Shown: positions 45,501 to 56,880 of the stretch, in pieces | How positions within the stretch are numbered: the first letter of the stretch is position 1 | How the letters are laid out: each line of letters opens with the position of its first letter | Source of the DNA: Tenebrionibacter intestinalis | Lineage (GTDB): Bacteria; Pseudomonadota; Gammaproteobacteria; Enterobacterales; Enterobacteriaceae | Direction of reading: 5' to 3' | NCBI RefSeq assembly: GCF_016632365.1 | Contig: NZ_JAEPBH010000010.1 | Coordinates: 1-64,000 of the forward strand | DNA length: 64,000 nucleotides | Translations under genes and position numbers: made by a program | The notes under the pieces: generated by a model | Told to the model about the DNA's origin: nothing | The model's input: only the letters and a program-made list of their open reading frames with translations | Database searches by the model: none

Positions 45501-46302
45501 TACGCCTGCCGGAAAAAAGAGCGGCGTCAGTTTTACGGGCCACGGGGTTAACGAATTTATCCGCCACACGCTGGCGGCGGATGCGCGCCATCTTCAGCAA
45601 ACGCGCGCGGCGGGACGCCCCGGGCGTTTCATGATAATCGTCAGCCTCGTCATCATATTCATCATCCTGCCAGGTATTATCACGCCGCGTACGGTTCGTG
45701 GCGAAGGTTAATACCGTCATCACTACGCTGCCAATTTTTTCAGCAATATTGATCCACGACCAGCCGGTAAATAGCGTTACTCCCGCCGCCCAGACGCAGA
45801 GTAGCGCAATCGTGCCGCCGATACCGCTAAGCAGCGGCACCATTGCGGAACTGAGCAAACTGCCAATAACGCCTCCTGAGGCAAAATACCAGATATCGTC
45901 GGCATTCATCGCCGCCAGACCGCAGGAAGACGCCACCAGCGCCAGCGCGCCTATCAGGCGCAGCGCGACGGCAAAATAATCAATAAATTCTTCATTGTCC
46001 CGGCGCAGCCAGGAAAACCAGCAGCCGCCAAGCATAATGACAGGAATGGTATACGCCATGACGCCAAAGATAAAAAAGAGCGTATCGGCAAACCAGGCGC
46101 CAGGCGCGCCGCCGAGATTGTGAATAGGTTCATGCCAGGCCGTCTGCGACCAGCTCGGATCGGAGGGGTTAAAACTGAGCAGCGCGACCATCAGATAAAC
46201 GGCGAAAAGGGCGACAAGTACAAGCAGCGCCTCATAGAGACGGCGCCCGCTGCTCAGCCTCGTCATAACGACATCTTTACTTTCAGTATATTCCTGGCTC
46301 AA
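42568..46302 (-). CDS. ftsK: DNA translocase FtsK
   Basis: A 1244-residue septal DNA pump (E. coli 1329) that segregates chromosome termini and activates XerCD at dif. Four N-terminal membrane helices (about 20-185, beginning [18 protein letters not shown]) anchor it at the divisome. A long Pro/Gln/Ala-rich linker (about 200-730) is shorter than in E. coli and includes three 19-residue repeats. The RecA-like motor follows, with Walker [17 protein letters not shown] and Walker [13 protein letters not shown]. The C-terminal winged-helix gamma domain ([20 protein letters not shown]) reads KOPS sequences. A LexA box lies 65 bp upstream. Confidence 0.96.
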   Translation of the reverse strand: MSQEYTESKDVVMTRLSSGRRLYEALLVLVALFAVYLMVALLSFNPSDPSWSQTAWHEPIHNLGGAPGAWFADTLFFIFGVMAYTIPVIMLGGCWFSWLRRDNEEFIDYFAVALRLIGALALVASSCGLAAMNADDIWYFASGGVIGSLLSSAMVPLLSGIGGTIALLCVWAAGVTLFTGWSWINIAEKIGSVVMTVLTFATNRTRRDNTWQDDEYDDEADDYHETPGASRRARLLKMARIRRQRVADKFVNPVARKTDAALFSGRRMDDEDDPLFYAPRAATTPDDVLFSGTRAVPAPAGIPEPQLSEDAVTGTAAQPQWAETAPGAQAPAPEIASTVARQTAPATSTPEPRLAPAPVKDMSAAPAANPSVIHAAAPQAVVSEQPVPPPWADEYTHATPPESLAAQPRPATASAPRRCEPASSAFEAVVQPEPVSEPERPARPPLYHFEEVEAKRAREREQLAAWYQPIPAEAQLAQESREIAHSTRPESSLPAASAPDEAFAEQTHSESVKAAAVAAPVFTAAAGPRPQVKEGIGPQLPRPNRVRVPTRRELASSAFGIKIPSQRMEERMRQQAESDITQATYLSDEEADLSEQNELARQFAASQQHRYGDGYQHEMRADDNAAQENFIEEQAELSRQFTEQQNARYGAQRQDDAQPASSSDAQYAQAQQGYQPAQAPQPQRPPAQAQQDYQPAQAPQPQHPPAQAQQGYQLAQAPQPQQQLAQPESPQDSLIHPFLMRNGDDRIMVKPTTPLPSLDLLASPPTEVEPVDTFALEQMARLVEARLADFRIKADVVNYSPGPVITRFELNLAPGVKAARISNLSRDLARSLSTVAVRVVEVIPGKPYVGLELPNKNRQTVYLREVLDCQKFRDNPSPLTVVLGKDIAGEPVVADLQKMPHLLVAGTTGSGKSVGVNAMILSMLYKATPQEVRFIMIDPKMLELSVYEGIPHLLTEVVTDMKDAANALRWSVNEMERRYKLMSALGVRNLAGYNERVMEAERMGRPIPDPFWKPGDSMAATHPMLEKLPYIVVLVDEFADLMMTVGKKVEELIARLAQKARAAGIHLVLATQRPSVDVITGLIKANIPTRIAFTVSSKIDSRTILDQGGAESLLGMGDMLYSGPNSTTPVRVHGAFVRDQEVHAVVQDWKARGRPQYVEGITSDGESDGGTGGFDGDEELDPLFDQAVSFVVEKRKASISGVQRQFRIGYNRAARIIEQMEAQGIVSPQGHNGNREVLAPPPFE
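44146..44302 (-). repeat. 57-bp tandem repeat in the ftsK linker
   Basis: Two full units (44146-44202 and 44203-44259) and a partial third encode repeats of the type [14 protein letters not shown] followed by RPPAQ. They are in frame, so repeat number could change without disrupting FtsK. Confidence 0.85.
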
Positions 46303-46366
46303 AAAAGGCTCTCCAGGTTCCTTTTGCTAAAACGGACAACAGCGCCGGGTCACCCCGACACTGCTG

Positions 46367-46382
46367 CTGTATGGATTAACAG
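46367..46382. promoter_or_regulatory. LexA (SOS) box upstream of ftsK
   Basis: CTGTATGGATTAACAG fits CTGT-N8-ACAG exactly. Its complement CTGTTAATCCATACAG agrees with the E. coli ftsK (dinH) box as I remember it. It should place ftsK under SOS control. Confidence 0.85.
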
Positions 46383-46423
46383 GAGTGTAATCAAACTACG
46401 GCGTTTTTGCATCTGTTGCGTGA

Positions 46424-46918
46424 TTAGCGGGTCTTGATAACCAGACGGTTACTCTGTTTAACCTCTTCCATCACCACATAGGTGCGGGTATCGTTCACGC
46501 CAGGCAGACGCAACAGGGTTTCACCCAGCAATTTACGGTACGCCGACATATCCGGCACGCGGGTTTTCAACAAATAATCAAAGTCACCGGAAACCAGGTG
46601 ACACTCCTGTATTTCTTCAAGTTTTTGTACGGCGGCATTAAACTGCTCAAACACGTCCGGCGCGCCACGATTCAGAGTTATCTCAACAAATACCAGCAGC
46701 GATGCATCCAGATAATGTGGATTCAGCAGCGCAGTATACCCCTGAATAAATCCCTGACGTTCCAGACGACGTACGCGTTCCAGACACGGCGTCGGGGAGA
46801 GTCCCACCCGTTTTGATAATTCGACATTCGAAATACGGCCGTCTTTTTGCAGCTCGTTAAGAATATTGCGGTCGATACGATCTAAATCTTTGCCAGGGCG
46901 CTTTTTACTATCTACCAT
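46424..46918 (-). CDS. lrp: Leucine-responsive regulatory protein
   Basis: A 164-residue global regulator, the same length as and nearly identical to the E. coli protein. The N-terminal helix-turn-helix (LNELQKDGRISNVELSKRVG, then LSPTPCLERVRRLE) is followed by the RAM effector-binding and oligomerisation domain with ECHLVSGDFDYLLKTRV. It controls amino-acid and pilus genes and, in E. coli, its own gene and serC. It is divergent from trxB and ends 122 bp before ftsK. I see no clear terminator in that gap. Confidence 0.97.
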   Translation of the reverse strand: MVDSKKRPGKDLDRIDRNILNELQKDGRISNVELSKRVGLSPTPCLERVRRLERQGFIQGYTALLNPHYLDASLLVFVEITLNRGAPDVFEQFNAAVQKLEEIQECHLVSGDFDYLLKTRVPDMSAYRKLLGETLLRLPGVNDTRTYVVMEEVKQSNRLVIKTR

Positions 46919-48323
<1,405 letters not shown>

Positions 48324-48342
48324 TTTCCAGTAAATTCTCAAC

Positions 48343-48372
48343 AAGGCGGCGCTGATTGTCGCCTTTCTTTTT
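48343..48372 (+). terminator. trxB terminator
   Basis: The short stem AAGGCG/CGCCTT with an 11-nt spacer is followed by TCTTTTT. It begins 20 bp after the trxB stop. Its strength is probably moderate. Confidence 0.65.
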
Positions 48373-48445
48373 GCCGCGATGTAACATTGCGTTGCGCATT
48401 CGCCCCTCCTGGCGACCCAATGTTCACTCACCTGCATGGCACGCA

Positions 48446-50209
48446 ATGAATAAAACCCGTCAACAAGAGCTGGCTCGCTGGCTAAAACAGCAGAGCGTTA
48501 TTTCACGGCGCTGGCTCAATTTGTCCCGACTGCTCGGCGTTATCAGCGGTCTGCTTATCGTCGCACAGGCCTGGCTGCTGGCTAACCTCCTGCACCATAT
48601 GATTATGGAAAAAATTCCGCGCGAGGCGCTTTTACTCCCGTTTACGTTACTGGTGCTGGTATTCGTGCTGCGTGCCTGGATGGCCTGGCTGCGTGAAAAA
48701 GTTGGGTTCCAGGCCGGTATGCATATTCGTCGGCAAATCCGCGCGCAGGTGCTCGACCGTCTGCAACAGGCGGGACCGGCATGGATTCAGGGTAAACCTG
48801 CCGGTAGCTGGGCTACGCTTATCCTTGAACAAATCGAGGATATGCATGACTTTTATGCGCGCTATCTGCCGCAAATGTCGCTGGCCGCCGCCGTTCCTTT
48901 GCTGATTGTTATAACGCTATTGCCGACTAACTGGGCGGCTGCGCTCATTTTGCTGTGCGCCGCGCCGCTGATCCCGCTGTTTATGGCAATGGTCGGCATG
49001 GGTGCCGCCGATGCCAACCGCCGCAACTTTCTCGCATTATCACGCCTTAGCGGCCATTTTCTTGACCGACTGCGCGGCATGGAAACATTACGCCTGTTCC
49101 ACCGCGGCGCGGCGGAAACGCAAAATATTAAACATGCATCCCGGGATTTTCGCCAGCGCACGATGGAAGTGCTGCGTCTCGCTTTCCTCTCCTCCGCCGT
49201 ACTGGAGTTTTTTGCCTCACTGTCCATTGCGCTGGTAGCGGTGTATTTCGGTTTTTCCTACCTCGGCGAACTTAATTTCGGCGGCTACGGCATGCCCGTC
49301 ACGCTGTTTTCCGGTTTCCTGGCGCTTATCCTCGCACCTGAGTTTTTTCAGCCGCTGCGCGATCTTGGCGCGTTCTACCACGCGAAAGCGCAGGCTATCG
49401 GTGCTGCGGACAGCCTGCGACAGTTTATGGATTCGCCACTGGAACGCGCGGCGCACGGCGCGGATACGCTAAATGAAAACGAAGCGCTGAGCGTGGAGGC
49501 CCGTGACTTAACGATTCTGTCGGCCCAGGGGAAGCGGCTGGCTGGGCCACTGTCGTTCAGTCTGCCGGCGGGCCGCCGCGTGGCGCTGGTCGGCCCAAGC
49601 GGCGCGGGTAAAAGCACGCTCCTGGCGCTGCTGTCAGGCTTTTTACCTTATACCGGTTCAGTTACGCTCAACGGCCGCGAGCTGCGCGAGCTTAACCCGC
49701 AGAGCCTTCAACATTGTCTGAGCTGGCTGGGGCAGAATCCGCGTCTGCCCGCCAGCACCCTACGTGATAACGTATTACTTGGGCGCGACGTATCCGAAGC
49801 CTGCTTACACGCCGCCCTCGAACGTGCCTGCGTCAGCGAATTTCTACCCGGGCTTGCGCAGGGTGTTGATACGCCGCTGGGCGAACAGGCCGCACGTTTG
49901 TCCGTCGGCCAGGCCCAGCGCGTGGCGCTGGCCCGTGCGCTGCTTACCCGTTGCGGTCTGTTGTTGCTCGATGAGCCGGCTGCCAGCCTTGATGCCCACA
50001 GCGAGCAGTTGGTCATGGCCGCGCTCAATGAGGCCTCACATAATCAAACCACGCTAATGGTCACGCACCAGCTTGACGCGCTGACAGGCTGGGATGAAAT
50101 CTGGGTGATGCGCAACGGCGTTATCCAACAGCAGGGAACCTTTAGCGAGCTGGAATCCATACCCGGCCCGTTTGCCGACCTGCTGGCATACCGACAGGAG
50201 GAGATGTAA
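48446..50209 (+). CDS. cydD: CydDC heterodimer subunit CydD
   Basis: A 587-residue ABC half-transporter. CydDC exports glutathione and cysteine, or handles thiols and haem, and is required to assemble cytochrome bd. The start MNKTRQQELARWLKQQSVIS is conserved, though its ribosome-binding site is weak; 30 upstream in-frame codons are rejected. Six membrane helices lie in the first about 330 residues, then Walker A VGPSGAGKSTLLAL, signature LSVGQAQRVALARAL (SVGQ instead of SGGQ, as in E. coli) and Walker B LLLDEPAASLDA. The stop is directly followed by the cydC start. Confidence 0.95.
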   Translation: MNKTRQQELARWLKQQSVISRRWLNLSRLLGVISGLLIVAQAWLLANLLHHMIMEKIPREALLLPFTLLVLVFVLRAWMAWLREKVGFQAGMHIRRQIRAQVLDRLQQAGPAWIQGKPAGSWATLILEQIEDMHDFYARYLPQMSLAAAVPLLIVITLLPTNWAAALILLCAAPLIPLFMAMVGMGAADANRRNFLALSRLSGHFLDRLRGMETLRLFHRGAAETQNIKHASRDFRQRTMEVLRLAFLSSAVLEFFASLSIALVAVYFGFSYLGELNFGGYGMPVTLFSGFLALILAPEFFQPLRDLGAFYHAKAQAIGAADSLRQFMDSPLERAAHGADTLNENEALSVEARDLTILSAQGKRLAGPLSFSLPAGRRVALVGPSGAGKSTLLALLSGFLPYTGSVTLNGRELRELNPQSLQHCLSWLGQNPRLPASTLRDNVLLGRDVSEACLHAALERACVSEFLPGLAQGVDTPLGEQAARLSVGQAQRVALARALLTRCGLLLLDEPAASLDAHSEQLVMAALNEASHNQTTLMVTHQLDALTGWDEIWVMRNGVIQQQGTFSELESIPGPFADLLAYRQEEM

Positions 50210-51931
50210 ATGCGCGCTTTGCTGCCTTTTCTGGCGCTGTTTCGCCGCCATCGCTGGCTGATATTGCTCGGCGTACTGCTGGCGATTATTACGCTGCTGG
50301 CAAGTATTGGCCTGCTGACGCTTTCCGGCTGGTTTCTTTCCGCCTCTGCGCTGGCGGGTACTGCAGGCATTTACAGTTTTAACTATATGCTGCCCGCCGC
50401 AGGCGTACGCGGCGCAGCCATGATCCGCACCGCAGGACGTTACTTTGAACGGCTGGTCAGCCATGATGCGACGTTTCGCGTACTGCAACATCTTCGGGTA
50501 TTAACGTTCAGCCGCCTGCTGCCGCTCTCGCCTGCCGGGCTGGCACGTTATCGACAGGGAGAGCTGCTCAACCGTCTGGTTACGGATGTGGATACGCTGG
50601 ATCACCTCTACCTTCGGGTAATTTCCCCTGTCGTGGGCGCAATGGTCACTATCGGGGCGGTGACCTTCGCGTTGAGCTGGCTCGACGCGCCGCTGGCGCT
50701 ACTGCTCGGTGGTATTATGCTGCTGACGCTGTTACTGCTTGCGCCGCTGTTTTGGCTGGCGGGGCGGCCGGTGGGAAGCACGCTTACCAAACTACGCGGC
50801 CGTTATCGCCAACAACTGGTGTCCTGGCTACACGGTCAGGCGGAGCTGCGTATTTTCGGCGCCAGCACGCTCTGGCGTCGAAAGCTGGAATATACGGAGT
50901 TAAACTGGCTGGAAGCACAGCGCCAGCAAGCCGGTCTGACAGCGCTTTCCCAGGCGCTGATGCTGTTGATTGCCGGCATCACCGTAACGGCAATGCTCTG
51001 GCTGTCTGCAGGCGGCGTAGGGGGCGACAGCCATCCAGGGGCGCTTATCGCACTGTTTGTCTTCTGTGCGCTGGCCGCCTTTGAAGCGCTGGCGCCGGTT
51101 ACCGGCGCGTTTCAGCATCTGGGGCAAGTTGCCGCCTCAGCGCAGCGCCTGACGCAAATCTTTAAACAAACGCCTGAAGTTACTTTTCCAGCAAGTGGGC
51201 CGGCGCGGCCATCCGGCGCGGCGCTCAACATCGACAATGTCACCTTTTGCTATCCCGCTCACCCCGAACCGGCGCTACGCAACCTGACGCTGGACATTGG
51301 CGCAGGCGAACACGTTGCGCTGCTGGGCCGTACCGGCTGCGGTAAATCCACACTATTGCAACTACTGACTCGTGCCTACGATCCGCAGGCGGGCAGCATT
51401 CGGTTAAACGGGGCTGCGCTTACCTCTTTCGACGAAACGACGCTGCGCGCCGCTGTCAGCGTTGTACCACAGCGCGTGCATCTGTTTAGCGCAACGTTGC
51501 GCGATAATTTATTGCTGGCCTGCCCTGACGCCGGTGATGATGCGCTCTGCTCGGCGCTTACGCGCGTCGGGCTGGAAACGCTGCTTGATGAAGAGGGGCT
51601 GAACGCCTGGCTGGGCGAAGGCGGCCGCCAACTGTCAGGCGGTGAAATGCGCAGGCTCGCTATTGCCCGCGCGCTACTGCATGACGCCCCGGTGCTGTTA
51701 CTGGATGAACCAACCGAAGGTCTGGATGCGCAAACAGAAAATCAAATACTGAGCCTTCTGCATAACGTATGCGCGGGTAAGACATTGCTGATGGTGACTC
51801 ACCGCCTGCGGGGCCTGGCAACATTTGATCGTATCGCGATTATGGATCGGGGCGAGATCGTGGAACAGGGCAGTCACGCAGCGCTAAAGATGATAAATGG
51901 CCGCTATTCTCATTTTCTGTATCGGCTGTAA
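50210..51931 (+). CDS. cydC: CydDC heterodimer subunit CydC
   Basis: A 573-residue partner of CydD, the E. coli length. The membrane domain (about 1-320) is followed by Walker [17 protein letters not shown], signature [16 protein letters not shown] and Walker [14 protein letters not shown]. The ATG begins at the base after the cydD TAA, with GGAGGAGATG as ribosome-binding site inside the cydD end. The two genes are therefore translationally linked, matching 1:1 assembly. Confidence 0.96.
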   Translation: MRALLPFLALFRRHRWLILLGVLLAIITLLASIGLLTLSGWFLSASALAGTAGIYSFNYMLPAAGVRGAAMIRTAGRYFERLVSHDATFRVLQHLRVLTFSRLLPLSPAGLARYRQGELLNRLVTDVDTLDHLYLRVISPVVGAMVTIGAVTFALSWLDAPLALLLGGIMLLTLLLLAPLFWLAGRPVGSTLTKLRGRYRQQLVSWLHGQAELRIFGASTLWRRKLEYTELNWLEAQRQQAGLTALSQALMLLIAGITVTAMLWLSAGGVGGDSHPGALIALFVFCALAAFEALAPVTGAFQHLGQVAASAQRLTQIFKQTPEVTFPASGPARPSGAALNIDNVTFCYPAHPEPALRNLTLDIGAGEHVALLGRTGCGKSTLLQLLTRAYDPQAGSIRLNGAALTSFDETTLRAAVSVVPQRVHLFSATLRDNLLLACPDAGDDALCSALTRVGLETLLDEEGLNAWLGEGGRQLSGGEMRRLAIARALLHDAPVLLLDEPTEGLDAQTENQILSLLHNVCAGKTLLMVTHRLRGLATFDRIAIMDRGEIVEQGSHAALKMINGRYSHFLYRL

Positions 51932-51972
51932 ACTGGATTGACGCTACCTTTTTAGTCTGGAGGCTGGTTGAT

Positions 51973-52674
51973 ATGCGCCTGATTCAACTTTCCCGCTATT
52001 CGCTTGATTTTCCCTCTCCGGAAGTGGCGTTACGCGAACCTAACGGTTTGCTGGCGCTGGGCGGCGATCTGAGTCCGGCGCGCCTGTTGCTGGCCTATCA
52101 GCGTGGTATTTTTCCCTGGTATTCGCCAGGCGATCCTATCCTCTGGTGGTCGCCGGATCCGCGCGCGGTGCTCGACCCTGCCCGCTTTCATATCAGCCGC
52201 AGCTTCAAACGCTTCCTGCGCCATATGCCGTACCGCATTACGCTTAATCACGCTTTCGCTGACGTGGTTGCCGGCTGCGCCAGCGAACGCGCCGAAGGTA
52301 CGTGGATTGTCCCCGAAGTCAGCGCGGCCTTTTATAAACTGCACCAGCTCGACCACGCGCATTCTGTAGAAGTCTGGCTTCATGATGAGCTGGTCGGCGG
52401 ACTCTATGGCGTGGCGCAGGGCGCGCTTTTTTGCGGCGAATCTATGTTCAGCCGCCGTGAAAACGCATCCAAAACCGCGTTGAAAACATTCTGTGATTAC
52501 TTTACACGCCAGGGGGGAAAACTGATCGATTGTCAGGTGCTCAACCCGCATACGGCTTCCCTTGGCGCAGCGGAAATACCCCGTCGCTGGTATCTGCAAC
52601 AACTTTTAGTTATGCAGCGCCAGCCGCTTGCCCCAGACTGCTGGCAGCCGCAGACGCTATTTGCACACCTGTAA
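51973..52674 (+). CDS. aat: Leucyl/phenylalanyl-tRNA-protein transferase
   Basis: A 233-residue enzyme (E. coli 234) that adds Leu or Phe to proteins with N-terminal Lys or Arg, marking them for ClpS-ClpAP. Characteristic motifs are [20 protein letters not shown], then [37 protein letters not shown] and [21 protein letters not shown] lies before the ATG, 41 bp after cydC. Its partners clpA and clpS are only 1-4 kb away in this window. Confidence 0.96.
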   Translation: MRLIQLSRYSLDFPSPEVALREPNGLLALGGDLSPARLLLAYQRGIFPWYSPGDPILWWSPDPRAVLDPARFHISRSFKRFLRHMPYRITLNHAFADVVAGCASERAEGTWIVPEVSAAFYKLHQLDHAHSVEVWLHDELVGGLYGVAQGALFCGESMFSRRENASKTALKTFCDYFTRQGGKLIDCQVLNPHTASLGAAEIPRRWYLQQLLVMQRQPLAPDCWQPQTLFAHL

Positions 52675-53173
<499 letters not shown>

Positions 53174-53206
53174 GCCGGGCATCACATTTATGCCGCGATA
53201 ACGCAG

Positions 53207-53236
53207 GGCCGGAGACAGGTTCCGGCCTTTTGTTTT
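53207..53236 (+). terminator. infA rho-independent terminator
   Basis: The stem GGCCGGA/TCCGGCC with a 7-nt loop is followed by TTTTGTTTT. Confidence 0.85.
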
Positions 53237-53450
53237 CTCCTTTTGCAACGCAGACAGGCGAGCTGCATGGCTATGCCTGTATTTATATGTTTTCGCCATT
53301 CAGGCATATTTCCCTTTGCCTTTGCTTGCCTCTTATTTTTAGCGCCGCCACAGCCAGACGTCGGCATATTTCTCCTGGCTCCACGGACAGCTATTAACCG
53401 CCGCGACGTACGTTTTTCAGCCTGGCCTGTTTACCCGGCTTTTCCGGCGT
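53237..53450. other. infA-clpA interval where serW is expected but absent
   Basis: In E. coli a tRNA-Ser(GGA) gene, serW, lies between infA and clpA. Here I find neither a T-arm GTTCGAAT-type motif nor a 3' CCA-bearing acceptor stem on either strand of 53174-53643. The ~200 bp is pyrimidine-rich and holds no other gene I recognise. Confidence 0.65.
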
Positions 53451-53482
53451 AAAAAAACCGGGCCTGTTATAACGGCCCGGTT
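53451..53482 (-). terminator. clpA rho-independent terminator
   Basis: The stem AACCGGGCC/GGCCCGGTT (53456-53482) is followed on the minus strand by a T-run (the A-run at 53451-53457). It now lies about 160 bp from the clpA stop because the repeat element is inserted between them. Confidence 0.82.
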
Positions 53483-53622
53483 CAGATTGATAACAAAGAA
53501 GGAAAAAACGCGGTTTTTCCTTCTTTGTGGCAAGCAGGCGAAAATCAATACCTTGATTTTCCTTATTTTTTATTGTAATTCCTCCATCCTGTCTGCGACA
53601 GGATGGGGTGTGTCAGCAGTCT
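53483..53622. repeat. MITE-like 140-bp element, full copy B
   Basis: The same structure and length as copy A: terminal repeats (left AGATTGATAACAAAG; right read inward AGACTGCTGACACAC) and three perfect hairpins at 53493-53528, 53540-53561 and 53584-53606. It is flanked by the 5-bp direct repeat CGGTT (53478-53482 and 53623-53627), a plausible target duplication. It lies between the clpA stop and the clpA terminator hairpin. Confidence 0.85.
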
Positions 53623-53643
53623 CGGTTTTTTTATGTATAAAGG

Positions 53644-55923
53644 CTAGTGCGCGGCTTCAGGCCTGTGCTTCTGCGCGCTCAGGAAGTCGTAATTAAGTTT
53701 GTCTTCCTGCTTATCCAGCGTCACCGTAACCTGACCGCCGTTAACCAGCGAACCAAACAGCAATTCGTTAGCGAGCGGCTTTTTCAGGTTGTCCTGAATT
53801 ACGCGCGCCATCGGGCGCGCGCCCATCGCACGGTCATAGCCTTTTGTCGCCAGCCAGTCGCGCGCTTCCTGGCTAACTTCCAGCGACACGCCTTTGGCAT
53901 CAAGCTGCGCCTGTAGCTCAACGATAAACTTGTCGACAACCTGATGGATAACCGTCGTGGAGAGATGATCGAACCAGATAATGTTATCCAGACGATTGCG
54001 AAATTCCGGCGTAAAGATCTTCTTGATCTCCTCCAGGGCGTCCGTGCTGTTGTCCTGATGAATCAGGCCAATAGATTTACGCTCGGTTTCACGCACGCCA
54101 GCGTTGGTGGTCATCACCAGCACCACGTTACGAAAATCCGCCTTGCGCCCGTTATTATCCGTTAACGTTCCATTATCCATAACCTGCAACAGCAGATTAA
54201 AGACATCCGGGTGCGCTTTTTCAATTTCATCAAGCAGCAGCACGGCGTGAGGATGCTTGATAATGGCATCTGTTAACAACCCCCCCTGATCGTAGCCAAC
54301 ATAGCCAGGAGGCGCGCCGATAAGGCGGCTTACCGTGTGACGCTCCATATATTCCGACATATCAAAGCGCAGTAGTTCAATCCCTAACGCCTTTGCCAAC
54401 TGTACCGTCACCTCTGTTTTCCCCACCCCGGTCGGGCCGGCAAAGAGGAACGATCCCACTGGCTTATGCTCATGTCCAAGACCGGCGCGGCTCATTTTGA
54501 TAGCCTCCGTCAGCGCTTCGATAGCCTTACCCTGCCCAAACACCAGCATTTTCAGGCGGTCGCCGAGATTACGCAGCGTATCGCGATCGCTTGCGGAAAT
54601 GCTCTTTTCCGGCACGCGGGCAATGCGCGCGACAACGGATTCAATATCGCCAACATTCACTGTTTTACGGCGCTTACTGACCGGCATCAGACGGCAGCGC
54701 GCGCCTGCTTCATCAATAACGTCAATCGCTTTATCGGGCAGGTGTCGATCGTTGATATATTTTACCGACAGCTCCACTGCGGCGCGCACCGCTTTTGCGG
54801 TATAGCGAACATCGTGATGCGCTTCGTATTTGGGCTTAAGGCCGTTGATGATTTGCACCGTTTCTTCAACGGAAGGTTCGGTAACGTCAATTTTCTGAAA
54901 ACGACGGGCCAGCGCGCGATCTTTCTCGAAAATGTTGCTGAATTCCTGATAGGTCGTGGAACCGATGACGCGAATTTTACCGCTGGAAAGCAGCGGTTTT
55001 ATCAGGTTGGCGGCATCAACCTGCCCACCCGATGCCGCGCCCGCGCCGATAATAGTATGTATTTCGTCAATAAATAAAATACTGGTGGTGTCCTGCTCAA
55101 GCTGCTTAAGCAGCGCCTTAAAGCGTTTTTCAAAATCACCACGGTATTTGGTTCCGGCCAACAGCGCGCCGATATCCAGTGAATAGAGCGTACAGTCGGC
55201 CATAACGTCCGGAACATCGCCCTGCACAATGCGCCAGGCCAGCCCTTCGGCTATGGCGGTTTTACCTACGCCTGACTCACCAACCAACAATGGATTATTT
55301 TTACGGCGGCGACATAACACCTGAATGGTGCGCTCAAGCTCTTTATCACGGCCAATCAGCGGATCGATACCGCCCACACGGGCAAGCTGATTGAGATTGG
55401 TGGTGAAGTTTTCCATACGCTCCTCCCCGCCTGCGCCTGCCTGCTCATCATTGACTGAATTGTCAGCGCCGGGCGCCTGAGCGGCATCATCCTTACGCGT
55501 ACCGTGAGAAATAAAGTTTACGACATCAAGGCGACTCACTTCGTGTTTGCGCAGCAGATAAGCCGCCTGGGACTCCTGCTCGCTGAAGATGGCGACCAGC
55601 ACATTCGCGCCGCTGACCTCACTGCGCCCGGATGACTGAACGTGAAAAACCGCACGCTGCAATACGCGCTGAAAGCTAAGCGTGGGTTGTGTGTCTCGTT
55701 CTTCTTCGCTCGCCGGCAATACCGGCGTGGTTTGTTCGATAAAGGCCTCAAGCTCCTGACGAAGCGCCGCTAAATCGACTGAACAGGCTTCCAGCGCCTC
55801 CCGAGCAGACGGATTACTGAGCAAAGCCAATAACAGGTGCTCGACGGTCATAAACTCATGTCGGTGCTCACGCGCTCTGGCGAAAGCCATATTTAAACTG
55901 AGTTCCAGTTCCTGGTTGAGCAT
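53644..55923 (-). CDS. clpA: ATP-dependent Clp protease ATPase subunit ClpA
   Basis: A 759-residue AAA+ unfoldase (E. coli 758) that feeds substrates to ClpP. The start [19 protein letters not shown] is preceded by GAGGGG at good spacing; the open frame is two codons longer. The N-domain (about 1-142) binds ClpS. D1 has Walker [16 protein letters not shown]2 has Walker [16 protein letters not shown] and Walker [15 protein letters not shown]. The ClpP-binding loop contains IGLIHQDNS (IGL tripeptide). It lies 28 bp downstream of clpS. Confidence 0.97.
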   Translation of the reverse strand: MLNQELELSLNMAFARAREHRHEFMTVEHLLLALLSNPSAREALEACSVDLAALRQELEAFIEQTTPVLPASEEERDTQPTLSFQRVLQRAVFHVQSSGRSEVSGANVLVAIFSEQESQAAYLLRKHEVSRLDVVNFISHGTRKDDAAQAPGADNSVNDEQAGAGGEERMENFTTNLNQLARVGGIDPLIGRDKELERTIQVLCRRRKNNPLLVGESGVGKTAIAEGLAWRIVQGDVPDVMADCTLYSLDIGALLAGTKYRGDFEKRFKALLKQLEQDTTSILFIDEIHTIIGAGAASGGQVDAANLIKPLLSSGKIRVIGSTTYQEFSNIFEKDRALARRFQKIDVTEPSVEETVQIINGLKPKYEAHHDVRYTAKAVRAAVELSVKYINDRHLPDKAIDVIDEAGARCRLMPVSKRRKTVNVGDIESVVARIARVPEKSISASDRDTLRNLGDRLKMLVFGQGKAIEALTEAIKMSRAGLGHEHKPVGSFLFAGPTGVGKTEVTVQLAKALGIELLRFDMSEYMERHTVSRLIGAPPGYVGYDQGGLLTDAIIKHPHAVLLLDEIEKAHPDVFNLLLQVMDNGTLTDNNGRKADFRNVVLVMTTNAGVRETERKSIGLIHQDNSTDALEEIKKIFTPEFRNRLDNIIWFDHLSTTVIHQVVDKFIVELQAQLDAKGVSLEVSQEARDWLATKGYDRAMGARPMARVIQDNLKKPLANELLFGSLVNGGQVTVTLDKQEDKLNYDFLSAQKHRPEAAH

Positions 55924-55951
55924 AGGCACCCCTCACATTTGTCTGCCTTTT

Positions 55952-56272
55952 TCAGGCTAATTCCTGCGTACACAGCAACGGATACTCATGTTCCCTCGCA
56001 TATTTATTCACCATCACAACTTTGGTTTCTGCCACCTCTGCGGTATAGACTCCACAAATGGCCTTGCCCTGATAGTGAACGGTGAGCATCAGTTGCGTTG
56101 CTCGCTCCACATCATAAGAAAAGAACTTTTGCAGCACGTCAATAACAAATTCCATTGGCGTGTAATCATCATTCATTAGTATAACTTTATACATAGATGG
56201 CGGCTTTAGCGCCTCACGCGCCTGTTCTTTTGTCAGGTGGTCAAAATCCAACCCGTCGTTTGTCTTACCCAT
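55952..56272 (-). CDS. clpS: ClpA adaptor ClpS
   Basis: A 106-residue N-recognin, the E. coli length, that delivers N-degron proteins (N-terminal Leu, Phe, Tyr or Trp) to ClpAP. The binding pocket segment [20 protein letters not shown] and the histidine in [20 protein letters not shown] are present. The flexible N-terminus (about 1-25) is typical. It is the first gene of clpS-clpA and is divergent from cspD. The ribosome-binding site is weak. Confidence 0.96.
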   Translation of the reverse strand: MGKTNDGLDFDHLTKEQAREALKPPSMYKVILMNDDYTPMEFVIDVLQKFFSYDVERATQLMLTVHYQGKAICGVYTAEVAETKVVMVNKYAREHEYPLLCTQELA

Positions 56273-56592
56273 CGCCCGATATCGTCTGTTGGTTCGTACC
56301 GTCAGGTTAACTGCGGCTTTACTTTCTCAGTTTACGTGCGTTACCGCCGCGTTAACTGACCCCATCTTGCTATCTGATCTTCAATTTTGCGACATCCATC
56401 ACAATATTGCCATTAGCGTTAACCGCTTCAAATTTTGCGCTATTTTTCCTCGCCACTTCCGGTTTGCCGCTTGACGCAATGGCCTATTTATCTAAATTGT
56501 ACAATCGTGAGTTGGCGAGGTTTTGAACAGTGGACTCACCCCCTGGTTGACTCCATCTTACTTTATATAAGATCTACGAAGGATGTCGAAGC
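56273..56592. promoter_or_regulatory. clpS-cspD divergent region
   Basis: A 320-bp region with AT-rich stretches. Near cspD, TTGACT at about 56543 followed by TATATAAGAT may be its promoter, though the spacing is shorter than ideal. AAGGATG is the cspD ribosome-binding site. No additional gene is supported. Confidence 0.5.
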
Positions 56593-56814
56593 ATGGAAAC
56601 GGGTACTGTTAAATGGTTCAATAACGCTAAAGGATTCGGTTTTATTTGTCCTGAAGGCGGCGGCGAAGATATCTTCGCTCACTATTCCACTATCCAGATG
56701 GACGGTTACAGAACGCTGAAAGCCGGGCAACCCGTCAGGTTTGATGTAAATCAAGGTCCTAAGGGTAATCACGCCAGCGTGATTGTTCCCCTGCAAGCAG
56801 AAGCGATCGCATAG
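56593..56814 (+). CDS. cspD: Cold-shock-like protein CspD
   Basis: A 73-residue cold-shock-domain protein (E. coli 74). CspD is made in stationary phase and binds single-stranded DNA, inhibiting replication. The RNP1 motif KGFGFICPEGGGEDIF and RNP2 motif DIFAHYSTI identify the domain; the adjacent clpS-clpA and macB identify the paralogue. It is monocistronic and ends at the hairpin shared with macB. Confidence 0.95.
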   Translation: METGTVKWFNNAKGFGFICPEGGGEDIFAHYSTIQMDGYRTLKAGQPVRFDVNQGPKGNHASVIVPLQAEAIA

Positions 56815-56849
56815 CCCCCTGTCTTTATTGTGTACGCCTGCAGACAAAA

Positions 56850-56880
56850 TGCCAGCCTGACAGGCTGGCATTTATTTTTT
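56850..56880. terminator. cspD/macB bidirectional terminator
   Basis: A perfect 10-bp stem TGCCAGCCTG/CAGGCTGGCA with a one-base loop, followed by TTTATTTTTT on the plus side. ATTTTG follows on the minus side. It overlaps the macB stop. Confidence 0.85.
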
